Positions 20,601-29,266 are shown, counted from the first letter of the stretch. The stretch is DNA of 64,000 nt from an uncultured Psychroserpens sp. (GCF_947503375.1 NZ_CANNDQ010000003.1:186001-250000); one strand, 5' to 3'. Notes: generated from the letters alone by a model not told the origin. Made by a program: numbers and translations.

Positions 20601-22058
20601 TATCAAGAGCAAGTGATGTTACTATCTCAAAAACTAGCAGATTTCACTAAAGGTGAAGCAGACGTGTTGAGAAAAGCAATGGGTAAGAAGCAAATTGCTG
20701 TTTTAGATAAAATGAAACCAAAATTTATAGAACAAGCAAGTGCTAATGGGCATGATGCAAAAATTTTAGAAAAAGTTTGGAAAGACTGGGAGGCTTTTGC
20801 GAGTTATGCCTTTAATAAGTCACACTCAACCTGCTATGCCTGGATTGCTTATCAAACCGCTTATTTAAAAGCACATTATCCTGCAGAATATATGGCATCT
20901 GTGCTGTCTAATAATATGAATGACATCAAGCAAGTCACTTTCTTTATGGAAGAATGTAAGCGCATGCGTTTAGATGTATTAGGGCCAGATGTTAATGAAT
21001 CGTATTATAAATTTTCTGTAAATCAAGATAATGCTGTTCGTTTTGGTATGGGAGCTATTAAAGGTGTGGGGCATGGAGCTGTTATGACCATTGTAGAAAA
21101 TAGAAAGCAAGATGGTCATTATAAATCTATTTTTGATTTGGCCAAACGAATAGATTTACGCGCTGCAAATAAGAAAGCCTTTGAGAATTTAGCTTTAGCA
21201 GGAGGTTTTGATGGTTTTGGTGACACCCATCGTGCTCAATATTTTCATGATGATGGAGACGGAATTACATTTTTAGAAAAAGCCATTAAATATGGAGCTA
21301 AACACCAAGAAAACGAAAACTCAGCTCAAGTGAGTCTGTTTGGAGATGCTAGTGAAGTTCAAATCGCAGAACCTCAAGTGCCTCCATGCGAAGAATGGGG
21401 AACTTTAGAGAAATTGAAAAGAGAAAAAGAAGTTGTTGGGATATACATTTCCGGGCATCCTTTAGATGATTTTAAAATTGAGATGAAAACGTTTTGCAAT
21501 GCTAATTTAGGTATGCTCCATGATTTAACGCCGTATGTTAATAGAGAATTGACCTTTGGAGGTGTAGTCTCTGATGTACAACATAGGGTTAGTAAACAAG
21601 GAAAAGATTGGGCAATGTTTACTTTAGAAGATTATACAGATAGCTATGAGTTTAGAATTTTTGGAGAAGAATGTTTAAAGTTTAGGCATTTTTTAATCGT
21701 GAATCGTTTTCTATACATTAAGGTTTTTGTTAGAGAAGGTTGGGTAAATAGAGACACAGGAAAAAAGAGTGATCCTAGGATTCAGTTTAACAGTTTTCAG
21801 TTGCTACACGATGTTATGGATACCTATGCTAAAAAGCTATCTATTCAATTAAACATCAAAGATCTACAAGAAAAACGAATTGCTGTTTTAGAAGAGCTGT
21901 TTCGAATACACCAAGGTGATAATGTTCTTAACTTTATCGTTTATGATAATGATGAAAAAATAAAACTCAGTATGTCGAGCCGTAAACAAAAGGTTAAGAT
22001 TTCTCAAGACTTATTGGATGATTTAGAAACACATGAAGTGTATTATAAATTGAACTAG
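17673..22058 (+). CDS. dnaE: DNA polymerase III alpha subunit with fused N-terminal DnaQ-like 3'-5' exonuclease domain
   Basis: N-term MYLIFDTETTGLPKRW...HNATADVEATTRCFLEL; PHP domain FVHLHNHSQFSVLQSTI; PDIDIDFDDEGR...; C-terminal OB fold. Confidence 0.95.
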   Translation: MYLIFDTETTGLPKRWDAPITDTDNWPRCIQIAWQLHDDMGNCMDHQDYLVQPDGFNIPYDAEKIHGISTELAQEQGVSLKEVLEKFNNALSKTKFVVGQNVKFDLNIMGAEFVRLEIANQLQELPVLDTCTEHTAELCKIPGGRGGKFKLPTLTELHQFLFNVPFAEAHNATADVEATTRCFLELIRLEEYTKEELDVQPDYFKRFNKENPQPIQLIGLKHINLKRESAKINERLQKLQSDGISDAELKENVSDLVDVDFVHLHNHSQFSVLQSTISISDLVAAAAEHNMPAVALTDHANMMGAFHFVKAINNHNKSVKAKNNDTENNDEIAKLKEIKPIIGCEFFVCENHTDKTRKDNGYQIVLIAKNKNGYHNLAKLSSHAFVDGFYYLPRIDKKLIQQYKEDLICLTGNLYGEVPSKILNVGENQAEEALLWWKEEFDNDLYIEIMRHHQEDEDRVNQVLIKLAQKHEVKLVATNNTYYCKQEDANAHDILLCVKDGEKQETPIGRGRGYRYGLPNQEYYFKSSDEMKALFKDIPQAIVNIQDIVNKVEAFQLARDVLLPAFDIPDEFKDETDLVDGGKRGENAYLKHLTYEGAKKRYEELTPEITERLDFELSVIENTGYPGYFLIVEDFIREARNMNVAVGPGRGSAAGSVVAYCLWITNIDPLKYDLLFERFLNPDRISMPDIDIDFDDEGRSRVMDYVIEKYGANQVAQIITYGTMAAKSSIRDTARVLDLPLFDADRIAKLIPTMSKLNKIFALDEKELSKKFRAEDLEKVNQLLNIADGSDLESETVNLARTLEGSVRNTGIHACGVIITPDDITKFVPVATAKDSDLYVTQFDNSVVEDAGLLKMDFLGLKTLTLIKDTVKIVKAKHNILLDPENFPLDDLKTYELFQRGETVGVFQYESPGMQKHLRDLKPTVFEDLIAMNALYRPGPMEYIPSFVRRKHGDEEIDYDLPAMEEYLKETYGITVYQEQVMLLSQKLADFTKGEADVLRKAMGKKQIAVLDKMKPKFIEQASANGHDAKILEKVWKDWEAFASYAFNKSHSTCYAWIAYQTAYLKAHYPAEYMASVLSNNMNDIKQVTFFMEECKRMRLDVLGPDVNESYYKFSVNQDNAVRFGMGAIKGVGHGAVMTIVENRKQDGHYKSIFDLAKRIDLRAANKKAFENLALAGGFDGFGDTHRAQYFHDDGDGITFLEKAIKYGAKHQENENSAQVSLFGDASEVQIAEPQVPPCEEWGTLEKLKREKEVVGIYISGHPLDDFKIEMKTFCNANLGMLHDLTPYVNRELTFGGVVSDVQHRVSKQGKDWAMFTLEDYTDSYEFRIFGEECLKFRHFLIVNRFLYIKVFVREGWVNRDTGKKSDPRIQFNSFQLLHDVMDTYAKKLSIQLNIKDLQEKRIAVLEELFRIHQGDNVLNFIVYDNDEKIKLSMSSRKQKVKISQDLLDDLETHEVYYKLN

Positions 22059-22111
22059 TGTAACATTTTACTTAAGTCTACTACATATCTATATATACAA
22101 AAGCTATAGGT

Positions 22112-22288
22112 ATGAAAACGACAAGAAATCTTTTATTATTTATTGGTTCTGCAGGTCTTTCTGCAGCCTTTTTTGGAATAGTTAATGGTGATGCGATTAC
22201 TGACCATCTTATGACCATAGTTTGTGGATCAAGTTTGATATACGGTTATTTTCAATTAAAAAAAGCAAGCACGTCTTGTAAACTTTAA
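22112..22288 (+). CDS. Small hypothetical membrane protein
   Basis: 58-aa ORF MKTTRNLLLFIGSAGLSAAFFGIVNGDAITDHLMTIVCGSSLIYGYFQLKKASTSCKL with two hydrophobic segments. Confidence 0.5.
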   Translation: MKTTRNLLLFIGSAGLSAAFFGIVNGDAITDHLMTIVCGSSLIYGYFQLKKASTSCKL

Positions 22289-22299
22289 CACGTTGACGA

Positions 22300-22731
22300 T
22301 TAGTTTTTAACAACCTGTTTGTTAACATGATTTTTCAAACGATCTATAATGAACATATCCCAAGTCGTTGAGCAAACATCGTAACAATTTATGTCTGGGT
22401 TTAAACCTACATGATGAAATTGTAATGTTGTTTTTGAGTTCTTTTCTGTTATCTGCCAATGTAATACATGGCCAATCCACTCTTTATTGAATTCAGGCTC
22501 TCCGGCTATACATTTCCATATAATTTCTCGATTTGGTAAAAACTCAACAATTTTAAATGTCCACCAGTAGTTATTTTCAAAAGTAACTGTGAACCGACCA
22601 TTAGTATCAAAATTTGAGTCGCTTATTTTTCCCCACCACAAGTGCATTTCATCAGTTAAAGCATTGAATAGCTGGTTTGCATTTGCAGAAACCTCTATAG
22701 TTTTTTTGTAGTCTAAATTATGATCGCTCAT
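22300..22731 (-). CDS. SRPBCC/AHSA1-like protein
   Basis: KKTIEVSANANQLFNALTDEMHLWWGKISD...GHVLHWQITEKNSKTTLQFHHVGLNP. Confidence 0.8.
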   Translation of the reverse strand: MSDHNLDYKKTIEVSANANQLFNALTDEMHLWWGKISDSNFDTNGRFTVTFENNYWWTFKIVEFLPNREIIWKCIAGEPEFNKEWIGHVLHWQITEKNSKTTLQFHHVGLNPDINCYDVCSTTWDMFIIDRLKNHVNKQVVKN

Positions 22732-23064
22732 TTAACTATCTTTCGATGTATTTAAGTAGTCTTCCAAATTGTTTAATGAGTTGTTCCAGAATTGTTCATA
22801 GAATTTCAACCATTTATTTATCTCTTTTAGTGGTTTAGCACTCGCATTACAAAATCGCTCTCTGCCTTTACTCTCTATATAGACTAACCCAGCATCTTCT
22901 AAAGTTTTAATATGTTTTGTGATACCTTGCCGACTAATTTCAAATTGGTTTGTAATTTCTGTTATAGATAATGCCGAAGAGGTAATCAACAAAGCATGAA
23001 ATATTTCACGTCTTGTTGGATCTGCAATAGCTTTAAATAGTTTTGTGATTTTATCCTGCATCAA
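22732..23064 (-). CDS. ArsR-family winged-helix transcriptional regulator
   Basis: LFKAIADPTRREIFHALL...ITEITNQFEISRQGITKHIKTLEDAGLVYIESKGRERF. Confidence 0.92.
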   Translation of the reverse strand: MMQDKITKLFKAIADPTRREIFHALLITSSALSITEITNQFEISRQGITKHIKTLEDAGLVYIESKGRERFCNASAKPLKEINKWLKFYEQFWNNSLNNLEDYLNTSKDS

Positions 23065-23482
23065 TCTCTTCTTTTAAGTAATCTGTTAGCAAGCTTATAC
23101 AACCTTCCCAACCATCATTGAAACTTTCAAACATAGCTATAGCGGTTTCACCTTCATATTTTGAAATACCAGAATGTTCAAGATGTAATTTTGTGCCTTC
23201 TTCAATAGACTCAAGTTCCCATTTAACTATAGTTTCAACTTTTGTGTCTGCTACAATCCATGTATAAATAAGGGTATAAGGATCAGATTTCTTTACTTCT
23301 CCACTTATGGTTGTACATCCTTTTTCATTTGGTTTAGAGATAAATGTATATTGATAACCTACAATTGGTTTGAAATCGGCTTTGATAAACCAAGCAGAAA
23401 TTTCTTCGCCTTTAGAAATGGCATTCCACACAGTTTCAATTGGGTGATTAAACAGTTTTTCTTTGGTAATAGAATCTTTCAT
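23051..23482 (-). CDS. SRPBCC/AHSA1 family protein
   Basis: ITKEKLFNHPIETVWNAISKGEEISAWFIKADFKPIVGYQYTF...LHLEHSGI. Confidence 0.85.
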   Translation of the reverse strand: MKDSITKEKLFNHPIETVWNAISKGEEISAWFIKADFKPIVGYQYTFISKPNEKGCTTISGEVKKSDPYTLIYTWIVADTKVETIVKWELESIEEGTKLHLEHSGISKYEGETAIAMFESFNDGWEGCISLLTDYLKEEIDAG

Positions 23483-23506
23483 AACGAATGTGTATTAGAT
23501 TAGTAT

Positions 23507-23564
23507 GCAACTTATTGGTTGCTAAATTATAGATTATTATTTTAATACGCAACTTAATGGTTGC
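23507..23564. promoter_or_regulatory. Two operator-like inverted repeats upstream of the ArsR/SRPBCC operon
   Basis: GCAACTTATTGGTTGC (23507-23522) and GCAACTTAATGGTTGC (23549-23564). Confidence 0.65.
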
Positions 23565-23722
23565 TTATCTGTAATTTTTTTTTTTTAGTTCAAATAGTTA
23601 GTATGTGTCTTATCTATCACTTCATAATCAAAACAAATACCACCATTGTAAGGTTTGGTGAAATTTTTGACTAATTTTGTGTATTAAACAAAAATGAAGT
23701 TAAACACATAGATAATATAATT

Positions 23723-24040
23723 ATGGCATTAGAAATAACAGATGCAACGTTTGAAGAAACAGTATTAAAGAGTGATAAACCAGTAATGGTAGATTTTTGG
23801 GCTGCATGGTGTGGACCATGTAGAATGGTTGGACCAATTATTGATGAGATTAGTACAGAGTATGATGGTAAAGCTGTTGTTGGCAAAGTAGATGTAGATG
23901 CTAACCAAGAGTTTGCTGCTAAATATGGTGTGCGTAATATTCCAACAGTTTTGGTATTCCAAAACGGTGAAGTTGTAGGTCGTCAAGTAGGTGTTGCGCC
24001 TAAAAACGCTTACACTGAAGCAATCGACTCTTTATTATAG
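23723..24040 (+). CDS. trxA: Thioredoxin
   Basis: MVDFWAAWCGPCRMVGPIIDE (WCGPC); RNIPTVLVFQNGEVVGRQVG. Confidence 0.95.
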   Translation: MALEITDATFEETVLKSDKPVMVDFWAAWCGPCRMVGPIIDEISTEYDGKAVVGKVDVDANQEFAAKYGVRNIPTVLVFQNGEVVGRQVGVAPKNAYTEAIDSLL

Positions 24041-24062
24041 GATATAATCTAAAAGAAATGAT

Positions 24063-24092
24063 AAAAGGTTTGCCATTATGGTAAACCTTTTT
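24063..24092. terminator. Rho-independent terminator after trxA
   Basis: aaaaggtttgccattatggtaaaccttttttt. Confidence 0.75.
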
Positions 24093-24117
24093 TTATTTTT
24101 AACTAAAATTAAAATAT

Positions 24118-24663
24118 ATGAGTAAGCAAGCAAAAGCACAAGACTTAATTGATGGTAAACTTTTAGAAGAACGTAAAGTATTCCTTTGGGGAATGGTGGA
24201 TGATAAATCGGCTAAACACGTTATTGACCGTTTGTTATATTTAGATGCTATAGAAACCAAAGACATTCATCTATATATCAATAGCCCTGGAGGTTATGTA
24301 ACTTCTGGTTTTGCAATATATGATTGTATCAAATCGCTTAATAGTGATGTGTCTACTATATGTACAGGATTAGCAGCTTCAATGGGTTCTATATTGTTAT
24401 CTGTTGGAACCAAAGGGAAACGCTTTATTCAGCCTCATGCTAGAGTTATGATTCATCAACCAAGTGGAGGAGCTCGAGGTCAAGCTAGTGATATAGAAAT
24501 TACAGCACAAGAAATATTGAAGACTAAAGAGTTAAGTGCAAAAATTTTAGCAGATAATTGTGGACAAGACGTTGATAAGGTAATGAAAGACTTTAATCGA
24601 GATCATTGGATGGGAGCAGAAGAGTCAAAAGCCTATGGTATTGTTGATGACATTTTAAATTAA
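24118..24663 (+). CDS. ATP-dependent Clp protease proteolytic subunit-like serine protease
   Basis: LYINSPGGYVTSGFAIYDCI; TGLAASMGSILLSVGTKGKR; MIHQPSGGARGQASDIEI. Confidence 0.92.
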   Translation: MSKQAKAQDLIDGKLLEERKVFLWGMVDDKSAKHVIDRLLYLDAIETKDIHLYINSPGGYVTSGFAIYDCIKSLNSDVSTICTGLAASMGSILLSVGTKGKRFIQPHARVMIHQPSGGARGQASDIEITAQEILKTKELSAKILADNCGQDVDKVMKDFNRDHWMGAEESKAYGIVDDILN

Positions 24664-24667
24664 GTAA

Positions 24668-25597
24668 ATGAATTTACAGGCAGAACTCAATAAAGCAGGA
24701 GGCTTTAAAAACTTAGAACTTCTTGCTAGACAAGTTGTAGAAGGTTTTATTGCTGGTATGCATAAGAGTCCGTTTCATGGGTTTTCTGCTGAGTTTGCTG
24801 AACATAAAATATACAATCAAGGCGAAAGTACAAGGCATATTGATTGGAAGCTATATGCTAAAACCGATAAATTATATACGAAGCGTTATGATGACGAAAC
24901 CAATTTACGGTGCCATTTAATAATTGATAATAGTAGCTCTATGCATTATCCTGAGATTACTAATTTTAATATTGGTAATTTGAATAAGATTGCATTTTCA
25001 GCTCTTGCCTCAGCTTCGTTGATGCATATTTTGAAAAAGCAAAGAGATGCTGTTGGACTAAGTATTTATAGTGATACTTATGATTATTATGCACCTGAAA
25101 AGGGTAGTGAACGACATCATCAAATGCTTTTAAGTGAGCTTGCAAATATGGTAATCTCAAAACAGCTTAATAAACAAACAGAAACATATACTTACTTACA
25201 TCAAATAGCAGAGAATATACATAGAAGGTCGTTAATTTTCTTTTTTACAGACATGTTTCAAACGGCTACAGATGATGTAAAACTGTTTGAAGCTTTGAGA
25301 CACTTAAAGCACAATAAACATGAAGTAGTTTTATTCCACGTTATTGATAAAGATAAAGAACTTAAGTTTGATTTTGATAATGCACCAAAACGTTTTATTG
25401 ATTTAGAAACAAATGAGTTTATAAATTTATACCCTGATACTATTAAGGAAGGATATGAAACTTCAGTTAAAGACTATTTTAAGACGATTAAATTAAAATG
25501 CGGACAATACCAAATCAAATATGTTGAGGCTGATATCAATAAACCATTCAATAAGATCTTAACGACTTACATGGTTGAGCGACAAAAATTTATTTAA
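24668..25597 (+). CDS. DUF58 domain-containing protein
   Basis: GMHKSPFHGFSAEFAEHKIYNQGESTRHIDWKLYAKTDKLYTKRYDDETNLRCHLIIDNSSSM. Confidence 0.9.
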   Translation: MNLQAELNKAGGFKNLELLARQVVEGFIAGMHKSPFHGFSAEFAEHKIYNQGESTRHIDWKLYAKTDKLYTKRYDDETNLRCHLIIDNSSSMHYPEITNFNIGNLNKIAFSALASASLMHILKKQRDAVGLSIYSDTYDYYAPEKGSERHHQMLLSELANMVISKQLNKQTETYTYLHQIAENIHRRSLIFFFTDMFQTATDDVKLFEALRHLKHNKHEVVLFHVIDKDKELKFDFDNAPKRFIDLETNEFINLYPDTIKEGYETSVKDYFKTIKLKCGQYQIKYVEADINKPFNKILTTYMVERQKFI

Positions 25598-25647
25598 TTT
25601 TTTGACAAAAATCTTTGTAAAATATTTGTGTTATTAAAAATCGAATG

Positions 25648-25655
25648 TATATTTG
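25648..25655 (+). promoter_or_regulatory. Bacteroidota-type -7 element for tRNA-Asp
   Basis: TATATTTG, with TTTG about 19 bp upstream (25625-25628). Confidence 0.5.
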
Positions 25656-25673
25656 CCCTCGCAATAAAGCAAC

Positions 25674-25747
25674 GGTCTGGTAGTTCAGTTGGTTAGAATG
25701 TCGCCCTGTCACGGCGAAGGTCGCGGGTTCGAGTCCCGTCCAGACCG
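25674..25747 (+). tRNA. tRNA-Asp (GTC)
   Basis: GGTCTGG...CCTGTCACGG...GGGTTCGAGTCCC...CCAGACCG cloverleaf; anticodon GTC. Confidence 0.95.
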
Positions 25748-25758
25748 CAAAATTGCAG

Positions 25759-25788
25759 AAGCTCTAAGAGATTAGGGCTTTTTTTAGC
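25759..25788. terminator. Hairpin terminator after tRNA-Asp
   Basis: agctctaagagattagggcttttttt. Confidence 0.6.
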
Positions 25789-26238
25789 AACAAAGATTAG
25801 TTGTGTTGTTCTAGGAGGAATCCTAGAGTTGTGAGAAACTCATTAATTTTGAGTTCTTACCGATGAGAAGCTTTCCTTTTTTCTTAACTGAAAATCGGGA
25901 TGCTTTTTTGTTTTCACATATGCTTATTAACATATAATGAACAATTATTAATGTTAAAAATGTATTTTATCGATGATTTTATACTTTTTATCGTATATTT
26001 TTTTGTTGAAGCATAAAATAGTAGTATGTTTACAGTCCTTCATAAGCCCCTAAATCACTTATCAAGGAAATTTTATTAATCCATTTTGTTTTTAGACATT
26101 TTTTGTGTCTATACATTTCCCTCAAAAATTTAAATATTTAAGGTAATACATACCTATAAGTTAATAATCCATTCTTCCCTCGATTGGCATTTTTAATGCT
26201 ATTTAGTTATTAACATATAACCCTTAAAATAAAACAAA

Positions 26239-26418
26239 ATGAAGACCCTAAAAATTACTTTCTTATTATTGGCAGTAGTACTATTGACTATCTCTGGACA
26301 GAGTAGTGACTCTGTTGAAATTGTTGAAGTAGAAAAATCTGACTCTACAAATGTGAATCTTATGGCGCATTGTAAGGGGAAACTGAAAATGCCAGGAACT
26401 GGTACAAGTGGACTATAA
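26239..26418 (+). CDS. Small putative secreted peptide, 59 aa
   Basis: MKTLKITFLLLAVVLLTISGQSSDSVEIVEVEKSDSTNVNLMAHCKGKLKMPGTGTSGL; signal peptide-like N-terminus; purine-rich leader. Confidence 0.65.
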   Translation: MKTLKITFLLLAVVLLTISGQSSDSVEIVEVEKSDSTNVNLMAHCKGKLKMPGTGTSGL

Positions 26419-26445
26419 TAAGTAAACAGTAAATACTCGACTATA

Positions 26446-26487
26446 AAACACCAAAGCCCTAATTTATAAATTAGGGCTTTGGTGTTT
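26446..26487. repeat. Perfect 42-bp palindrome (21-bp arms, no loop), likely terminator/attenuator
   Basis: AAACACCAAAGCCCTAATTTA/TAAATTAGGGCTTTGGTGTTT. Confidence 0.9.
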
Positions 26488-26564
26488 AAATAATTTCTTG
26501 GGATTAATAAACTATAAAATAAAAAATTCTAAATTTGGTAGTATTATAGCTAATCAAATTTATT

Positions 26565-28595
26565 TTGCGAAACATAATTCTTATTTTCTTTATCTTTTTT
26601 TGTATTTTATATATCTATCCGCAAAAAAAGGAATCAAAAACAGATATTGATAGTATAATAGAATTAAGAAAACTTTCAGCAAACACATCATTTCCTATAG
26701 AAGAACGTTTCTTATATGCAAAAAGGGCAAGTGAATTGTCTTACGATACAAAGATAGATTCAACTATTTTAATTAGTAATAAAAATTTATCTTTTTATCA
26801 CTTAATGATGAACAATCTTAGTTCATATAGAAAACTAAGTATTAATAATTTAAAATTAGCTAAAAAAATAAACGATTCTACTTCAATAGCTAATGCTAAT
26901 CATAATTTGGGATATTATCATCATGCTAATCAACAACACGATAGCGCATACTATTACTATTCTGAAGCTATTGAAATATATGATCAATTAAAACAAGAGC
27001 GTAATTTATCTTCAGTTCTAATAAATGTAGCTAATATTCAACAAGTAGAAAACGACTTTATTGGTTCTGAAGAGAATGCTATAAAGGCCATTGAAGTCTT
27101 ACAAAAACTCCCCAAAACTGAAGATGTTCTTGACGATTTATGGATTCTATATAATTTACTTGGAATTAATGCCTTAAATCTTAAACTATACCAAAAATCA
27201 CTTGAGTATCATGATGAAGCTCTAAAAATAAGCAGCAAAATGGAGTTTGGTGAATATAACAGGTTATATTCAATCAATAATGAGGCTTTTGTATATAGGA
27301 AATTAGGCGATTTAGACAAAGCGATAGATTTTTACTCAAGAATCTTAGAAAAAGACAATTTATATGATGAAGACCCTTCCTTTTATGCACTAATTTTAGA
27401 AAACATAGCTTACACAAGATTTATTAATGGAGATAAAGAACTTAATAGTATTGAAACACTGTTTCAAAGAGCTTATAAGATTAGTGATAGTATCGAAGAC
27501 CCTATTACTAAAGTAGGAGTAACTATAAGTATGGCTAAGTTTTATAAAGCACTTCAAAAAAAAGACAATGCTTTAAAATATGCTAATGAAACATATAAAG
27601 TATCTAAAGAAATTGAGTCTAACGATATTCTGTTAGAATCGTTAATTATTTTATCTGAATTAAATAAAGGAGAAGTAGGTAAAGCCTATTTAAACGAACA
27701 TATAAGATTAAGCGATAGCCTTTTAGATGTTGAACGCAATGTTAGAGAAAGGTTTGCTAGGATTGAATTTGATACAGACAAATTAGAACTTGAAAATGAG
27801 CGAATTTCTCAGCAAAAAATGTGGCTTTTAATAGTCTCCGCAGTATTATTAGTCACCTTGTTCTTACTATACATCATTATTACGCAAAGAGCAAAAAATA
27901 AAGAACTTCAATTTGAAAAAGATCAACAAAAAGCCAATGAAGAAATCTATAACCTCATGTTATCTCAACAAGATAAAGTTGATGAAGCTAGAGCAAATGA
28001 AAAAAAACGTATTTCTCAAGAAATGCATGATGGTATTTTAGGTCGTCTTTTTGGGACAAGACTTAGTCTAGATAGTTTGAATTTTTCTGAAGGAAAAGAA
28101 GCCATTCAAAATCGATCAAATTATATCAATGAGCTTAAAACCATTGAAGACGACATCAGGAAAATATCTCATGATTTAAATACCGATTTTGTATCAGGAT
28201 CTGGATTTATGGATATTGTTTCTGAACTTATTGAAAAACAAACAGGTGCGTATCAATTAAAATATAAGTTTGATTATACAGACGACATCAACTGGGAATA
28301 TGTATCTAACAAGAACAAGATTAATATCTACAGAATTATTCAAGAATCCTTACAAAATATATATAAACATGCTAAAGCCGAAACTATAAAAATTAGTTTT
28401 GAATTAAAAAATAATGTAATTTGCTTATCCGTTAACGATGATGGCGAAGGGTTTGATGTTAATAAGAGTAAAAAAGGAATTGGTATTAAAAATATTAATG
28501 CAAGAGTTAACGACTTAGAGGGTTCAGTAGATTTTATTTCACAACTAAATAAGGGTACGACCATTAGTATATATATGCCTTATAAAATTAGCTAA
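26565..28595 (+). CDS. TPR-containing sensor histidine kinase (HisKA_3, NarX/LuxR-system type)
   Basis: N-terminal signal/TM and TPR repeats; TM around LLIVSAVLLVTLFLLYIIIT; EKKRISQEMHDGILGRLFG; GKGIxIKNINARV-like G box; TTG start assumed. Confidence 0.9.
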   Translation: MRNIILIFFIFFCILYIYPQKKESKTDIDSIIELRKLSANTSFPIEERFLYAKRASELSYDTKIDSTILISNKNLSFYHLMMNNLSSYRKLSINNLKLAKKINDSTSIANANHNLGYYHHANQQHDSAYYYYSEAIEIYDQLKQERNLSSVLINVANIQQVENDFIGSEENAIKAIEVLQKLPKTEDVLDDLWILYNLLGINALNLKLYQKSLEYHDEALKISSKMEFGEYNRLYSINNEAFVYRKLGDLDKAIDFYSRILEKDNLYDEDPSFYALILENIAYTRFINGDKELNSIETLFQRAYKISDSIEDPITKVGVTISMAKFYKALQKKDNALKYANETYKVSKEIESNDILLESLIILSELNKGEVGKAYLNEHIRLSDSLLDVERNVRERFARIEFDTDKLELENERISQQKMWLLIVSAVLLVTLFLLYIIITQRAKNKELQFEKDQQKANEEIYNLMLSQQDKVDEARANEKKRISQEMHDGILGRLFGTRLSLDSLNFSEGKEAIQNRSNYINELKTIEDDIRKISHDLNTDFVSGSGFMDIVSELIEKQTGAYQLKYKFDYTDDINWEYVSNKNKINIYRIIQESLQNIYKHAKAETIKISFELKNNVICLSVNDDGEGFDVNKSKKGIGIKNINARVNDLEGSVDFISQLNKGTTISIYMPYKIS

Positions 28596-28597
28596 TC

Positions 28598-29266
28598 ATG
28601 CAGCACATTCACATTTTAATGGTTGATGATCACCCAATTATTATTGAAGGGTATCAAAATACGTTGATGGCTACTAAAAAAGAAGATCAGACTTTGGTAA
28701 TAGATACTGCAAATACATGTGATGCAGCAAATTTATTGATGGAGCGGTCTGCTAATGAAAGACCTTATGACGTTTGCTTTTTTGATATTAGCTTACCACC
28801 ATCTTCTGATGGTAAAATAACATCTGGTGAAGATTTAGCTAAAATAGCTAGAAATCTGTTGCCAAACGCTAAGATCATTATACTAACTATGTTCAATGAG
28901 TCTTATCGAATACATAGTATAGTTAAAGAAATAAATCCAGACGGGTTTTTAATTAAAAGTGATCTAACTTCTAGTGAGCTTGCAGAAGCATTTCATCATA
29001 TTCTTGTAGATCCTCCTTACTACAGTAGTACGGTAACTAACTTTTTAAATAAATCTGTGATTAATGAAATTTATGTAGACGAAATCAACAGGAAAATTCT
29101 GCATTTATTAGCTCAAGGTATGAAAACTAGAAGCTTACCTGAACATATTAATTTGTCGATGAGTGCTATTGAAAAGCGAAAAAAACAACTAAAATTATTG
29201 TTTTCAATAACAGACGGAAAAGATGAATCTCTAATTGCTGAAGCGAGAAAAAAAGGATTCCTATAA
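28598..29266 (+). CDS. LuxR/NarL-like response regulator
   Basis: ILMVDDHPIIIEGYQNTL; CFFDISLPP; C-terminal HTH RKILHLLAQGMKTRSLPEHINLSMSAIEKRKKQLK. Confidence 0.88.
   Translation: MQHIHILMVDDHPIIIEGYQNTLMATKKEDQTLVIDTANTCDAANLLMERSANERPYDVCFFDISLPPSSDGKITSGEDLAKIARNLLPNAKIIILTMFNESYRIHSIVKEINPDGFLIKSDLTSSELAEAFHHILVDPPYYSSTVTNFLNKSVINEIYVDEINRKILHLLAQGMKTRSLPEHINLSMSAIEKRKKQLKLLFSITDGKDESLIAEARKKGFL

Noticed and set aside
24118-24663. ClpP-like gene considered as the main housekeeping clpP
   Set aside because: No clpX or tig neighbour in the window; could be a paralogue, so no gene symbol assigned.
25800-26100. Gap after tRNA-Asp considered as mobile element remnant
   Set aside because: Several small hairpins (e.g. 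tctaggaggaatcctaga) but no transposase/integrase ORF, terminal inverted repeats or tRNA duplication to support it.
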